Assembly (NCBI GenBank): GCA_028872875.1 | Contig: JAGWOC010000014.1 | Location: forward strand, 1 to 57,515 | Source: Chloroflexota bacterium | Lineage (GTDB): Bacteria; Chloroflexota; Dehalococcoidia; DSTF01; JACRBR01 | Length of the DNA stretch: 57,515 bases | Reading direction: 5' to 3' | Part shown: in pieces, positions 1 to 6,280 of the stretch | Position numbering within the stretch: the first letter of the stretch is position 1 | Layout of the letters: the number at the start of each line of letters is the position of its first letter | Notes under the pieces: model-generated | Database searches by the model: none | Told to the model about the DNA's origin: nothing | The model's input: the letters and a program-made list of their open reading frames with translations, nothing else | Position numbers and translations under genes: made by a program

Positions 1-1045
1 AGGTGATCTGCTCGCTGCCGCTGGGGCGCGTGTCGGCCTGCGTCGCGACGTTGCCCGCCGCGTCGTAGGTCAGCGTCAGGCTCTGGTCGGCCACCGTCGT
101 CGTGCCGGTCGCGATGCCGCTGACGCGCTGCCGGAAGTCGTAGGTGTAGGTGGTGGTCGCGCCGTTGCCGAGGCCGAGCGCGGCCGGGGTGCCGGCGGGC
201 GTCAGGGCGGCGCCGGCGATGATCGGCGAGCCATACGTGGCGGACGTGAGGCCGCTGATGGCGCCCGCCGTATAGGAGTACTTGACCACCTCGCCGTCCG
301 GGTAGGTGAGCTGGAGCAGCTCGCCGGCATCGTCGTAGGTCCGGGCGATGTCGTACGTCGCGGCGCTGCTGTAGGCGTCGGCGTTGAGCGTCCGGCGCGT
401 CAGGACCTCCTTGCCGCGCAGGTCGAAGCAGGACTGCCGGACGCCTGCGCCATCGCTCATCTGGACCTGGTGGCCGATGGCCGTCGGCCCGGCCGCGCAA
501 GGGCTGCCGGCGGGGTATGCGTCGTAGGTGTACTGGACCGCCGGCGTGCTGTCCGAGTAGGACTTCCCGAGCAGCCGGCCCAGCGCATCGTAGGTGAGCG
601 TGGTCGTGATGCCGCGGGCGTCCGTCTGCCGCGTCAGCTTGCCGGCGGCGTCGTAGGCGTAGGTCCAGTGTCCCATGTCCGGGTCCTGCATGCTGATCTT
701 GCGGCCCGCCAGGTCGTAGGTGATCGTCGTCTGGTTGCCCTTGGCATCGGTGACGAAGATCAGCCGGCCGAGGGCGTCGTACCGATACGCCGTGTCGTAC
801 GTGCTGGCCGGCGTGGTGCAGGTCGCGCCCGGCGCCGTCGCCAGCTGCTTGACGACGAGCATGCGCGCCGCCGGGTCGCGCACCTGCGTGGTGGCGTTGA
901 GGTTCCCGTCACAGTTGATGGTCCAGTTGATGGTCCAGTTGAAGGGCGTCAGGCCGTAGATCGTCTGCGTTGCGGCGGCCTGCGTGCCGTCGCCCGAGAG
1001 GAAGGCCGTGCACGTCACGTCGCCGAGCGCATCATACAGGGCCAT
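1..1045 (-). CDS. RHS/YD-repeat protein fragment, truncated at both ends
   Basis: The leftward frame is open from 1045 to the window edge and encodes RHS-type YD repeats: YRYDALGR near 780, TYDLAGRKI near 710, YAYDAAGKLTR near 655, TYDALGRLL near 590 and TYDAAGNV near 75. RHS proteins form large secreted or surface shells, often carrying toxins or mediating contact. The C-terminus lies beyond the window. At the 5' side an in-frame TGA lies 18 bases before the first ATG (1045), no Shine-Dalgarno is visible, and the sequence upstream is transposase. The gene has therefore lost its true N-terminus, signal peptide included, and is probably not expressed as such. A 12-bp tandem duplication near 915-945 gives WTINWTIN. 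Confidence 0.8.
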   Translation of the reverse strand, partial: MALYDALGDVTCTAFLSGDGTQAAATQTIYGLTPFNWTINWTINCDGNLNATTQVRDPAARMLVVKQLATAPGATCTTPASTYDTAYRYDALGRLIFVTDAKGNQTTITYDLAGRKISMQDPDMGHWTYAYDAAGKLTRQTDARGITTTLTYDALGRLLGKSYSDSTPAVQYTYDAYPAGSPCAAGPTAIGHQVQMSDGAGVRQSCFDLRGKEVLTRRTLNADAYSSAATYDIARTYDDAGELLQLTYPDGEVVKYSYTAGAISGLTSATYGSPIIAGAALTPAGTPAALGLGNGATTTYTYDFRQRVSGIATGTTTVADQSLTLTYDAAGNVATQADTRPSGSEQIT

Positions 1046-1199
1046 CCCGCTGACACCACGCCTTCAGGCGCAGGAAGTGCCGGAGCGACACGCCGGCGAG
1101 CTGTGCTCCCTCCGCATTGGTGATCCTCCCCGCCAGCGCCCACGCGATGACCCGGCCCCGTTGCTGTTCCCTGATGCTCAAGATCGCTGTCTCCCTCAT
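1032..1199 (-). pseudogene. N-terminal remnant of an IS transposase (ISNCY/IS481-like)
   Basis: Fifty-five codons starting MRETAILSIREQQRGRV and ending QRDGPV before TGA. This matches the usual N-terminal helix-turn-helix of transposases that open with 'SxxEQxRxxVIxxVLxGxxTxxEAAxLLGLSxRxxxRL'. The protein should continue with several hundred residues including a DDE domain. Instead the frame stops where RHS sequence begins, so only the first helix-turn-helix survives. The start is the ATG directly inside the repeat-bearing IS end at 1203-1248. Family placement comes from the N-terminal pattern only. Confidence 0.6.
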
Positions 1200-1202
1200 G
1201 GG

Positions 1203-1248
1203 GTGACAGAATCACAGGCCAGTTAGGGAGTGACAGATTCACTGGCCA
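1203..1248. repeat. Two 19-bp direct repeats, probable IS terminus
   Basis: GTGACAGAATCACAGGCCA (1203-1221) recurs as GTGACAGATTCACTGGCCA (1230-1248) with two mismatches and a 27-bp period. The pair sits immediately upstream of the truncated transposase start. Repeated GTGACA-type sites are typical transposase-binding sites in the ends of such elements, so this is read as the surviving left end of the IS. No second end is visible in the window. Confidence 0.55.
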
Positions 1249-1421
1249 ACAGTACCACTTCTCCTGTTGACAACGCCTCACGTGCTGTGACACATTCGCA
1301 GCAGCCGGCCGCCTCCCCGCCGGCACCTGGGCAGCCCCGGCTGCGCGCCCGGCCCCGCTTCTGCCTCACCAGCGGCGGGCGACGCGGGCCGCCGAAAGGC
1401 ACCACGCGCCGGTCTGCCGGA

Positions 1422-1463
1422 CTGTAAGGTTTGCGGGCCCTGGCGGTGGAACCATCAGGAGCG
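1422..1463 (+). promoter_or_regulatory. Candidate ECF-sigma promoter of the cyclase-sigma operon
   Basis: CTGTAAG (1422-1428), a 16-base spacer, then GGTGGA (1445-1450), followed by CAGGAGCG (1456-1463). The same module with identical internal spacing occurs at 4215-4256 before the CAP gene, and lies 72 versus 73 bases from the respective start codons. A -35/-10 pair with 16-base spacing fits ECF promoters. That the sigma factor encoded downstream reads it is inference. Confidence 0.5.
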
Positions 1464-1499
1464 GTCGAGGGCCCGCTCATCGACGGGGAGGGCACCGCG

Positions 1500-2381
1500 A
1501 TGCACATGCATCAGTTCACGGCAGCGGGGCCGGGGCGCATGGTCCTGCAGGGTGCGGGTTGGCTATCGAGCGCCATCAGAGGAGCGGCGGACGGGTCGCC
1601 GGCCGGGACCGCCCGAGACCAGCGGAGGACGCTAGGAAGCCGGGCGGTGGTGCGCGCGCACTCGTCCGACGGCAGCAAGCAACGAGGGACCGTCGTGCGG
1701 ACATGGTGTCGAGACGAGGCGGCGGGCGCGCCGCAGACCCCCGCGATCCGCGTCGTCCTCTTCACGGACATCGAAGGTTCGACGGCGCTGACCGAGCGGC
1801 TCGGCGACGCTGAGGCGCGCGGGCTCTTGCGGCTGCATGAGCGGATCGTGCGTGCGGAGCTGCGGGCCCACGGCGGCGCGGAGATCAAGACGCTGGGGGA
1901 CGGCTTCCTGGCGGCGTTCTTCTCCGCGACGCAGGCGCTGGCGTGCGCGGCGGGCATCCAGCGGGCGTTCGCGGCGTACAACTGGCGCGGGGCCGAACCG
2001 CTGCGCGTACGGATTGGCCTGAACGCGGGCGAGCCCATCGCGGAGGACGACGACCTGTTCGGAACGACGGTCATCGTCGCGGCGCGCGTGACGGCGCAAG
2101 CATGCGGCGGTGAGATCCTGGTCACCGACGTCGTGCGCCTGCTCGCCGCGGGCAAACGCTTCCGCTTCGCGCCCCGCGGCACGTCGGTGCTGCGCGGGTT
2201 CGAGGACGAGGTGAGCCTGCACGAGGTCGACTGGCGCGCCGCGCCGGACGACGGACCCGTCGGGACGCTGCCGCGCCGCGAGCTGCCGGCCATGCCCGCG
2301 ATGACGCGGCCGGGCGACCCGCTCGCCGCCGTAGCGGTCCTGGCCGCCGGCGTCACGGTCGCAGCCGGAGCCGCGATGTAG
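1500..2381 (+). CDS. Class III adenylate/guanylate cyclase family protein
   Basis: A 293-residue protein with a class III nucleotidyl cyclase domain at about 83-240. The first metal-binding Asp is in FTDIEGST (D90) and the second in LGDGF (D134), with K130 before it. The transition-state Asn of the 'VNxAAR' motif is replaced by Ile (VIVAAR, I192-R196), so catalytic efficiency or substrate is uncertain. The first 80 residues are unstructured-looking and the last 20 are hydrophobic (AAVAVLAAGVTVAAGAAM), possibly a membrane tail. ATG 1500 is chosen because GGGGAGGG lies 8 bases upstream; an in-frame TTG exists at 1431. The gene is 29 bp before the sigma factor gene and is probably cotranscribed, linking cyclic-nucleotide or cyclase-like signalling to that regulator. 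Confidence 0.85.
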   Translation: MHMHQFTAAGPGRMVLQGAGWLSSAIRGAADGSPAGTARDQRRTLGSRAVVRAHSSDGSKQRGTVVRTWCRDEAAGAPQTPAIRVVLFTDIEGSTALTERLGDAEARGLLRLHERIVRAELRAHGGAEIKTLGDGFLAAFFSATQALACAAGIQRAFAAYNWRGAEPLRVRIGLNAGEPIAEDDDLFGTTVIVAARVTAQACGGEILVTDVVRLLAAGKRFRFAPRGTSVLRGFEDEVSLHEVDWRAAPDDGPVGTLPRRELPAMPAMTRPGDPLAAVAVLAAGVTVAAGAAM

Positions 2382-2410
2382 CGCGGCCACCAGCGGTTAC
2401 GAGGGCAACG

Positions 2411-4189
2411 ATGGATCCTGGCGAAACGATAGCCAACGACAACGAACTCGAGCGGCGCGCCGCGAGTGGCGAACGAGAGGCCTTTGCCGCGCTCTACGAG
2501 CGCTACGCCCGGCGCATCTACGACTTCCTGCTGCGCATGGTGCGCGACGACGATGAAGCCGCGGACCTCATGCAGGAGACGTTTGTGCGGGCGATGAAGG
2601 CGCTGTCCCCGGAGCGCGCGGGCGGCGCCCAGTTCTCGACCTGGATCTTCACCATCGCCCGCAACCTCGCCCTCACGCGGCTCGAGCGGCGGAAGCGCAC
2701 CGTGCCCCTCGGCGAGGAGGGTGAGGAAGACGGGACGCCCGCGTACCAGGCGGTGGACCAGACCCGGCTCGCCAACCCCGGCGAGGCGGTCGAGGCGGAG
2801 GAGTTGGCGAGCCTGGTGTGGCAGGCGGCGCAGGGCCTCGAAGAGAAGCAGTACTCGCTCCTCGACCTGCACGTCCGGCAGGGGCTGGACAGCGCCGAGA
2901 TCGCGCAGGTGCTCGGCGTCAGCAAGGGCAACGCCTACACGATGCTGAGCCGCCTGCGCGACGCGTTCGAGGGCGCGGTCGGCGCCCTCGTGATGCTCCA
3001 GCGGGGACGCCGGCGGTGTGTGGACCTCGACCGGCTGCTGCGGGAGCGCGGCGTGACGGCGTTCTCGCCGGTCGCGCGGAAGCTCATCGAGCGTCACGCG
3101 GTGGGCTGCTTCACCTGCACGGACCAGCGCCGCCAGCTCGTGTCCGCGACGGCCATCCTGCGCGCGCTGGCGCTGCTGCCGTTGCCGTTCGTCCTGAAGA
3201 GGCGCGTGGCAGAAGCCGCGTGGCAGTCATGGCGGACACAGCAGGTGGAGCAAGCCTCGCTGCAGGGCTCCGCCGGCACCGGCCCGGGGGTGCTGCCAGC
3301 GGGGCGCTGGCTGGGCCGCCCACTCGGGTTCGTCCGGCAGCTCGCTGTCGGCGCGAACCCGTGGATGACGGCGGCGGTCGGCGGCGTCATCGCCACCGTG
3401 CTCATCACCGGCGGCACGTGCATGCTGCTGCCCGCTGTCAGCGGGCAGGGCGGCGGGCCGGCGCCCTCTGGCAACGCCCGCGTCAACCAGGTCGCCGGTG
3501 AGGTCCACGCGCCCGTCACCGCCACCGCCGCCGCGCCGACGGTGCAGCCGTCGCCCGCGAGCACCGCGACCGCGCCCGCGCCCACCGTGGCGGCGACCGC
3601 CGTGCCGACCGAGCCGCCCGCTGTCGCGCCTTCGCCCACGCGCGCTGTGGCGCCCACGGCCCCACAGCCCAGACCCACGCTGCCACCGCCACCGGTGTGC
3701 GGCGCGTCGCCGGCGCCCGTGCTCGGGCCTGCATCGGAGGATCCGGCGTACGCCGCCACCCTGCGCGGCCTGAGCAACCAGTATCGCGCGGGCCGCGGCC
3801 GGCCAGCGTTCGTCGTCGACGCGCGCCTTACGACGGCCGCCTTCCAGTACGCCCGCTTCGTCGTCGAGACGGAGTGGTGGCTGCACCATCCGCCCGGCAT
3901 GACGTTCGACGGCACGTTCGTCCCCGGCATCCACATCGATGCCGCCTGCCACGACATGTACGACCGGGCCGTGGCCGACGGCTACCCGCCCGCCGTGATC
4001 GGCGAGAACGTCATGTGGGGGACGGCGGACCTGCCTGCATCGAGCATGTTCTCCATCGCCATGACCAGCGCCGACCACGAAGACCCGGCCGACGCGCGGT
4101 TCGCGGCCAGCGGCCTCTCGTGCTTCCGCCGCCTCAGCCCCTCGCCCGCCGAGATCGCCTGCGTGCAGGTCTTCGGCGGCGTCCCGTAA
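2411..4189 (+). CDS. ECF sigma factor fused to a membrane span and extracytoplasmic CAP domain
   Basis: A 592-residue protein. Residues 20-97 are sigma region 2 (LYERYARRIYDFLLRMV, ending FSTWIFTIARNLALTRLERR). Residues 140-195 are region 4 with the helix-turn-helix SAEIAQVLGVSKGNAYTMLS. A Cys-containing segment (CFTC, about 236-239) follows. A hydrophobic helix (about 317-342) precedes a 90-residue Pro/Thr/Ala linker, and the C-terminus (about 437-592) resembles a CAP/SCP domain with LTTAAFQYARF, GENVMWG, SADHED and a closing CVQVFG. ECF factors are normally about 200 residues and controlled by a separate anti-sigma factor. Here the sensor and tether appear built in, and no anti-sigma gene is adjacent. 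SD GAGGG lies 6 bases before ATG. How the sigma part reaches RNA polymerase (proteolysis or in situ) is unknown. Confidence 0.88.
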   Translation: MDPGETIANDNELERRAASGEREAFAALYERYARRIYDFLLRMVRDDDEAADLMQETFVRAMKALSPERAGGAQFSTWIFTIARNLALTRLERRKRTVPLGEEGEEDGTPAYQAVDQTRLANPGEAVEAEELASLVWQAAQGLEEKQYSLLDLHVRQGLDSAEIAQVLGVSKGNAYTMLSRLRDAFEGAVGALVMLQRGRRRCVDLDRLLRERGVTAFSPVARKLIERHAVGCFTCTDQRRQLVSATAILRALALLPLPFVLKRRVAEAAWQSWRTQQVEQASLQGSAGTGPGVLPAGRWLGRPLGFVRQLAVGANPWMTAAVGGVIATVLITGGTCMLLPAVSGQGGGPAPSGNARVNQVAGEVHAPVTATAAAPTVQPSPASTATAPAPTVAATAVPTEPPAVAPSPTRAVAPTAPQPRPTLPPPPVCGASPAPVLGPASEDPAYAATLRGLSNQYRAGRGRPAFVVDARLTTAAFQYARFVVETEWWLHHPPGMTFDGTFVPGIHIDAACHDMYDRAVADGYPPAVIGENVMWGTADLPASSMFSIAMTSADHEDPADARFAASGLSCFRRLSPSPAEIACVQVFGGVP

Positions 4190-4214
4190 CGGGACGGACC
4201 CCTCCCGGCCGGCG

Positions 4215-4256
4215 CTGTAAGAATTCTCCGCGTCGTGGGTGTATCTCCCAGGAGCG
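4215..4256 (+). promoter_or_regulatory. Candidate ECF-sigma promoter of the CAP gene
   Basis: CTGTAAG (4215-4221), 16 bases, GGTGTA (4238-4243), then CAGGAGCG (4249-4256). It matches the module at 1422-1463 in order, spacing and distance to the start codon (73 bases). It sits in the 104-bp gap after the sigma gene, implying the CAP gene can be transcribed separately from the operon upstream. Confidence 0.5.
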
Positions 4257-4293
4257 CCACGCGCTCCGGCAGCGTACGAAGGGAGGGCACGTC

Positions 4294-4908
4294 ATGAACA
4301 CCCCCGGTTCCACCAGACGCATCATCCGCCCGGACTCGTCCGGGACTCCCGCCTCGCAGGCAGCACGCGAGCCCCGCCGTGGCGTGCGGCGTGCTCTCGC
4401 CCGTGTCGGCCTACGCGGCGACCCCGTCCGGAAGACGGCCGCGCTCGCGGCGCTGGTCGGCGCATGTCTCGCCGTACTGGCGTTCGTCGCCTGCACACCA
4501 CAGGTCTCGGCGGAGTTGCGGGCGACGGCGGGGGTCAACGCGATCCGCGTCGAGGCGGGCCTGCCGCCGCTGACGCCGGACTACCAGCTCGTCGCGATCG
4601 CCCGGGCGCGCAGCGCCGACATGGCGGCGAAGGGCTACTTCGGCCACAACCCGCCCGACGGCTGCAACTACGTCTGCCTGATGGACCGCAACGGCGTGCG
4701 CTACGCATACGCGGCGGAGAACATCGCCTGGAACGACTGGCCATGGGACCAGACCGCGGACGTCGCCGTGCGGATGTGGCACAACAGCCCGCCGCACCTG
4801 GCGAACATCCTCAACTGCCACTTCACCCGCTTCGGCACCGGCGTGGCGCGGGCGGCGGATGGGAAGATCTACTACACGATGGTGTTCGAGGGAGACCGGG
4901 CATGCTGA
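4294..4908 (+). CDS. Secreted or membrane-anchored CAP (SCP/PR1) domain protein
   Basis: A 204-residue protein. After about 50 basic residues comes a hydrophobic segment (TAALAALVGACLAVLAFVAC), either a signal anchor or a lipoprotein signal with a poor lipobox (FVAC). Residues about 80-204 form a CAP domain: VNAIRVEAGLPPL, ARARSADMAAKGYFGHNPP, AENIAWN, WHNSPPHLANIL and GTGVA. The conserved His-Glu-His set of the CAP cavity is present (GHNP, AENI, PPHL). CAP proteins bind lipids or small ligands or act in cell-wall processes; the ligand here cannot be told. SD GGGAGGG lies 7 bases before ATG. Position behind a shared promoter module suggests it is a target of the preceding sigma factor. Confidence 0.88.
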   Translation: MNTPGSTRRIIRPDSSGTPASQAAREPRRGVRRALARVGLRGDPVRKTAALAALVGACLAVLAFVACTPQVSAELRATAGVNAIRVEAGLPPLTPDYQLVAIARARSADMAAKGYFGHNPPDGCNYVCLMDRNGVRYAYAAENIAWNDWPWDQTADVAVRMWHNSPPHLANILNCHFTRFGTGVARAADGKIYYTMVFEGDRAC

Positions 4909-4937
4909 TGACAGGCGCGGCCCATCAACAAACAAGA

Positions 4938-4977
4938 GCCGTGCGCCAGCGCGTCCCCGAGACTCGCGCCGCACGGC
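4938..4977 (+). terminator. Long stem-loop downstream of the CAP gene
   Basis: GCCGTGCG (4938-4945) pairs with CGCACGGC (4970-4977), and inside it GCGCG (4949-4953) pairs with CGCGC (4965-4969), giving 13 base pairs with one 3-nt bulge. It starts 30 bases after the stop codon. There is no clear T-tract, so intrinsic termination is likely but not certain. Confidence 0.55.
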
Positions 4978-5161
4978 GAAGATGCTGCGGGATCACCTTC
5001 GCATCGTGCCAGGCGCGGCGAGCGCGCAGATCCGGTCAAGCGATCGCCGACGAAGTGGCTAGCGACGCCAAGATCGGACGCGGACGACCTGCTCATTTCA
5101 TCGGTACGGTTCCAGATCTACGACGGGCATCCCATCGCCCAGCCCGCATTGTCCAGCTACT

Positions 5162-5912
5162 TTGCGGGGCTGGCTCTCGTCGCTGATGGCGCGCGAGTCG
5201 GGGCGTGACCTCTACTTGCCTGTGTCGGATTCTCACGCCGGCGAGCGGCTTCCTTCACGCGTTCACGCGCACGCTGAACCCGTAATGGGATGCGCGTTCG
5301 GGGACGGCGGCTGCGGAGTCTACTGCTACGTCGCGGAGTCGCCTATCCGCCTGTACGCCGGCAAGCCGTGGGGACAGTGGCTCCGGGGGAAGGCGGACGC
5401 CGCCTCTACTCTGCGTCGCGACCTGAGCGCGCTCCGTGACCCACAATCGCTGCGTGTATTCATGAGCTCCGCGACGAACCCCTACCAGCCAGCGGGGGCA
5501 GAGCTACGCATCACGCGCTCGATCCTCGAGGTGTTCCACGAACAGCCGATCGGCCTGCTCGTCGTCCAAACGCGCTCACCCTTCGTCGAGAAGGATTTCG
5601 ACCTGCCTGTCGACATGCCGCTCGTCTGGCTTTCGATGACCGTCGAGACAGACGACGACGCGGTGCGTCATGCGCCCACGCCGACTTGCCCAGCCGTGGA
5701 TCGTCGATTCAAGGCGATGCGCCGGGCGGCGCGCCTGCGGGATCAAAGTGCAGGCAGCCGTCAGCCCGACGCTGCCGCACTCGGCGGAGCGTTTCGCGGA
5801 GACCCTCGCATCCTCTGCCGATCGTGTGATCGTGGACACGTTCTTCGGCGATGGCGCGAACGGCAAGCGCATGCGCTACATTGCGTCTCGCCAGCGTTCT
5901 GATATGTGGTAA
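5162..5912 (+). pseudogene. Radical SAM protein (SPL/Rv2578c-like), broken by a +1 frameshift
   Basis: The first frame reads MRGWLSSLMA, then LPVSDSHAGERL, then the cluster motif CAFGDGGCGVYCYV (Cys spacing 6 and 3), RVFMSSATNPYQPA, LLVVQTRSPFVEKDFDL and WLSMTVETDDDAVR. These are hallmarks of radical SAM proteins related to spore photoproduct lyase. Near 5732-5740 the conserved continuation (ACGIKVQAAVSPTLP, then RVIVDTFFGDGANG) shifts to the next frame. One extra C in the GCGCGC run there explains it. The intact gene would end at 5912. Either a genuine pseudogene or a sequencing or assembly error in a GC run. The TTG start is tentative and the N-terminus may also be damaged. Confidence 0.7.
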
Positions 5913-5954
5913 GATCACCTCGGCAGCGTGCCGAAACCGGCCGTGAGATGTGCG

Positions 5955-6014
5955 CCTAATTAGGTGCAGCTTGCATCGGTTCCGGGCCTGATTTCGAATC
6001 TGGAGCAGCTTGCA
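5955..6014. repeat. Palindrome and 10-bp direct repeat beside the tRNA-Gly scar
   Basis: A perfect palindrome CCTAATTAGG (5955-5964) is followed by GCAGCTTGCA at 5966-5975 and again at 6005-6014. This AT-richer stretch in a GC-rich genome lies directly left of the partial tRNA-Gly. Recombinase arm sites or a regulatory site are possible; neither is shown. Confidence 0.35.
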
Positions 6015-6028
6015 CAAGACATAATCGA

Positions 6029-6073
6029 TTCCCAAGCAGAGGGTCGCGAGTTCGAGTCTCGTCTCCCGCTCCA
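6029..6073 (+). other. 3' half of tRNA-Gly (CCC), probable attachment-site scar
   Basis: From the anticodon loop (TTCCCAA) to an encoded CCA, the sequence has a T-arm with stem GCGAG/CTCGT around TTCGAGT and an acceptor 3' strand CTCCCGC plus T-CCA, as in tRNA-Gly. The matching 5' acceptor GCGGGAG and the D-arm are absent upstream, and the 5' anticodon strand does not pair. Only the half commonly used as an att core by tyrosine recombinases is present. Read as the end of an integrated element lying to the left, with original chromosome to the right. Confidence 0.65.
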
Positions 6074-6159
6074 GTTCATCATGAAGCGCGCGCCCGGCAC
6101 CGGCTGCACCGCCAACGCGCCGCGAATGGCGCCGGTCGATTGGTCAGCTTTGACAACGG

Positions 6160-6180
6160 ACACGCCCCTGTCGGGCGTGT
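6160..6180 (+). terminator. Hairpin downstream of the tRNA-Gly fragment
   Basis: ACACGCCC (6160-6167) and GGGCGTGT (6173-6180) form a perfect 8-bp stem around CTGTC, followed by TCTTG. It lies 87 bases after the tRNA CCA, where a tRNA-Gly transcript would end, and about 100 bases past the end of the leftward giant gene. It could serve either. Confidence 0.5.
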
Positions 6181-6280
6181 TCTTGTCGCCGATCGCCCCG
6201 CTCGGGACCTTCGCCTAAACGCCGCGCCACCGGATGATGCTGGACACGGGTTCCGAGTCTCACCGGCCGCGCGCCGGCGG

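Noticed and set aside
1511-4078. Leftward frames of 250-530 codons opposite the cyclase and sigma genes
   Set aside because: Low-complexity Arg/Pro/Ser products opposite well-supported domains; no start signals.
5081-5208. Possible coding fragment ending VADGARVGA before TGA at 5206
   Set aside because: Plausible codon use over about 40 residues but no recognisable family, no start, and overlap with the radical SAM frame. Too little to support a gene.
5962-6073. A complete tRNA at this place
   Set aside because: The T-arm and acceptor 3' strand are good, but no GCGGGAG 5' acceptor strand, D-arm or matching anticodon stem exists upstream.
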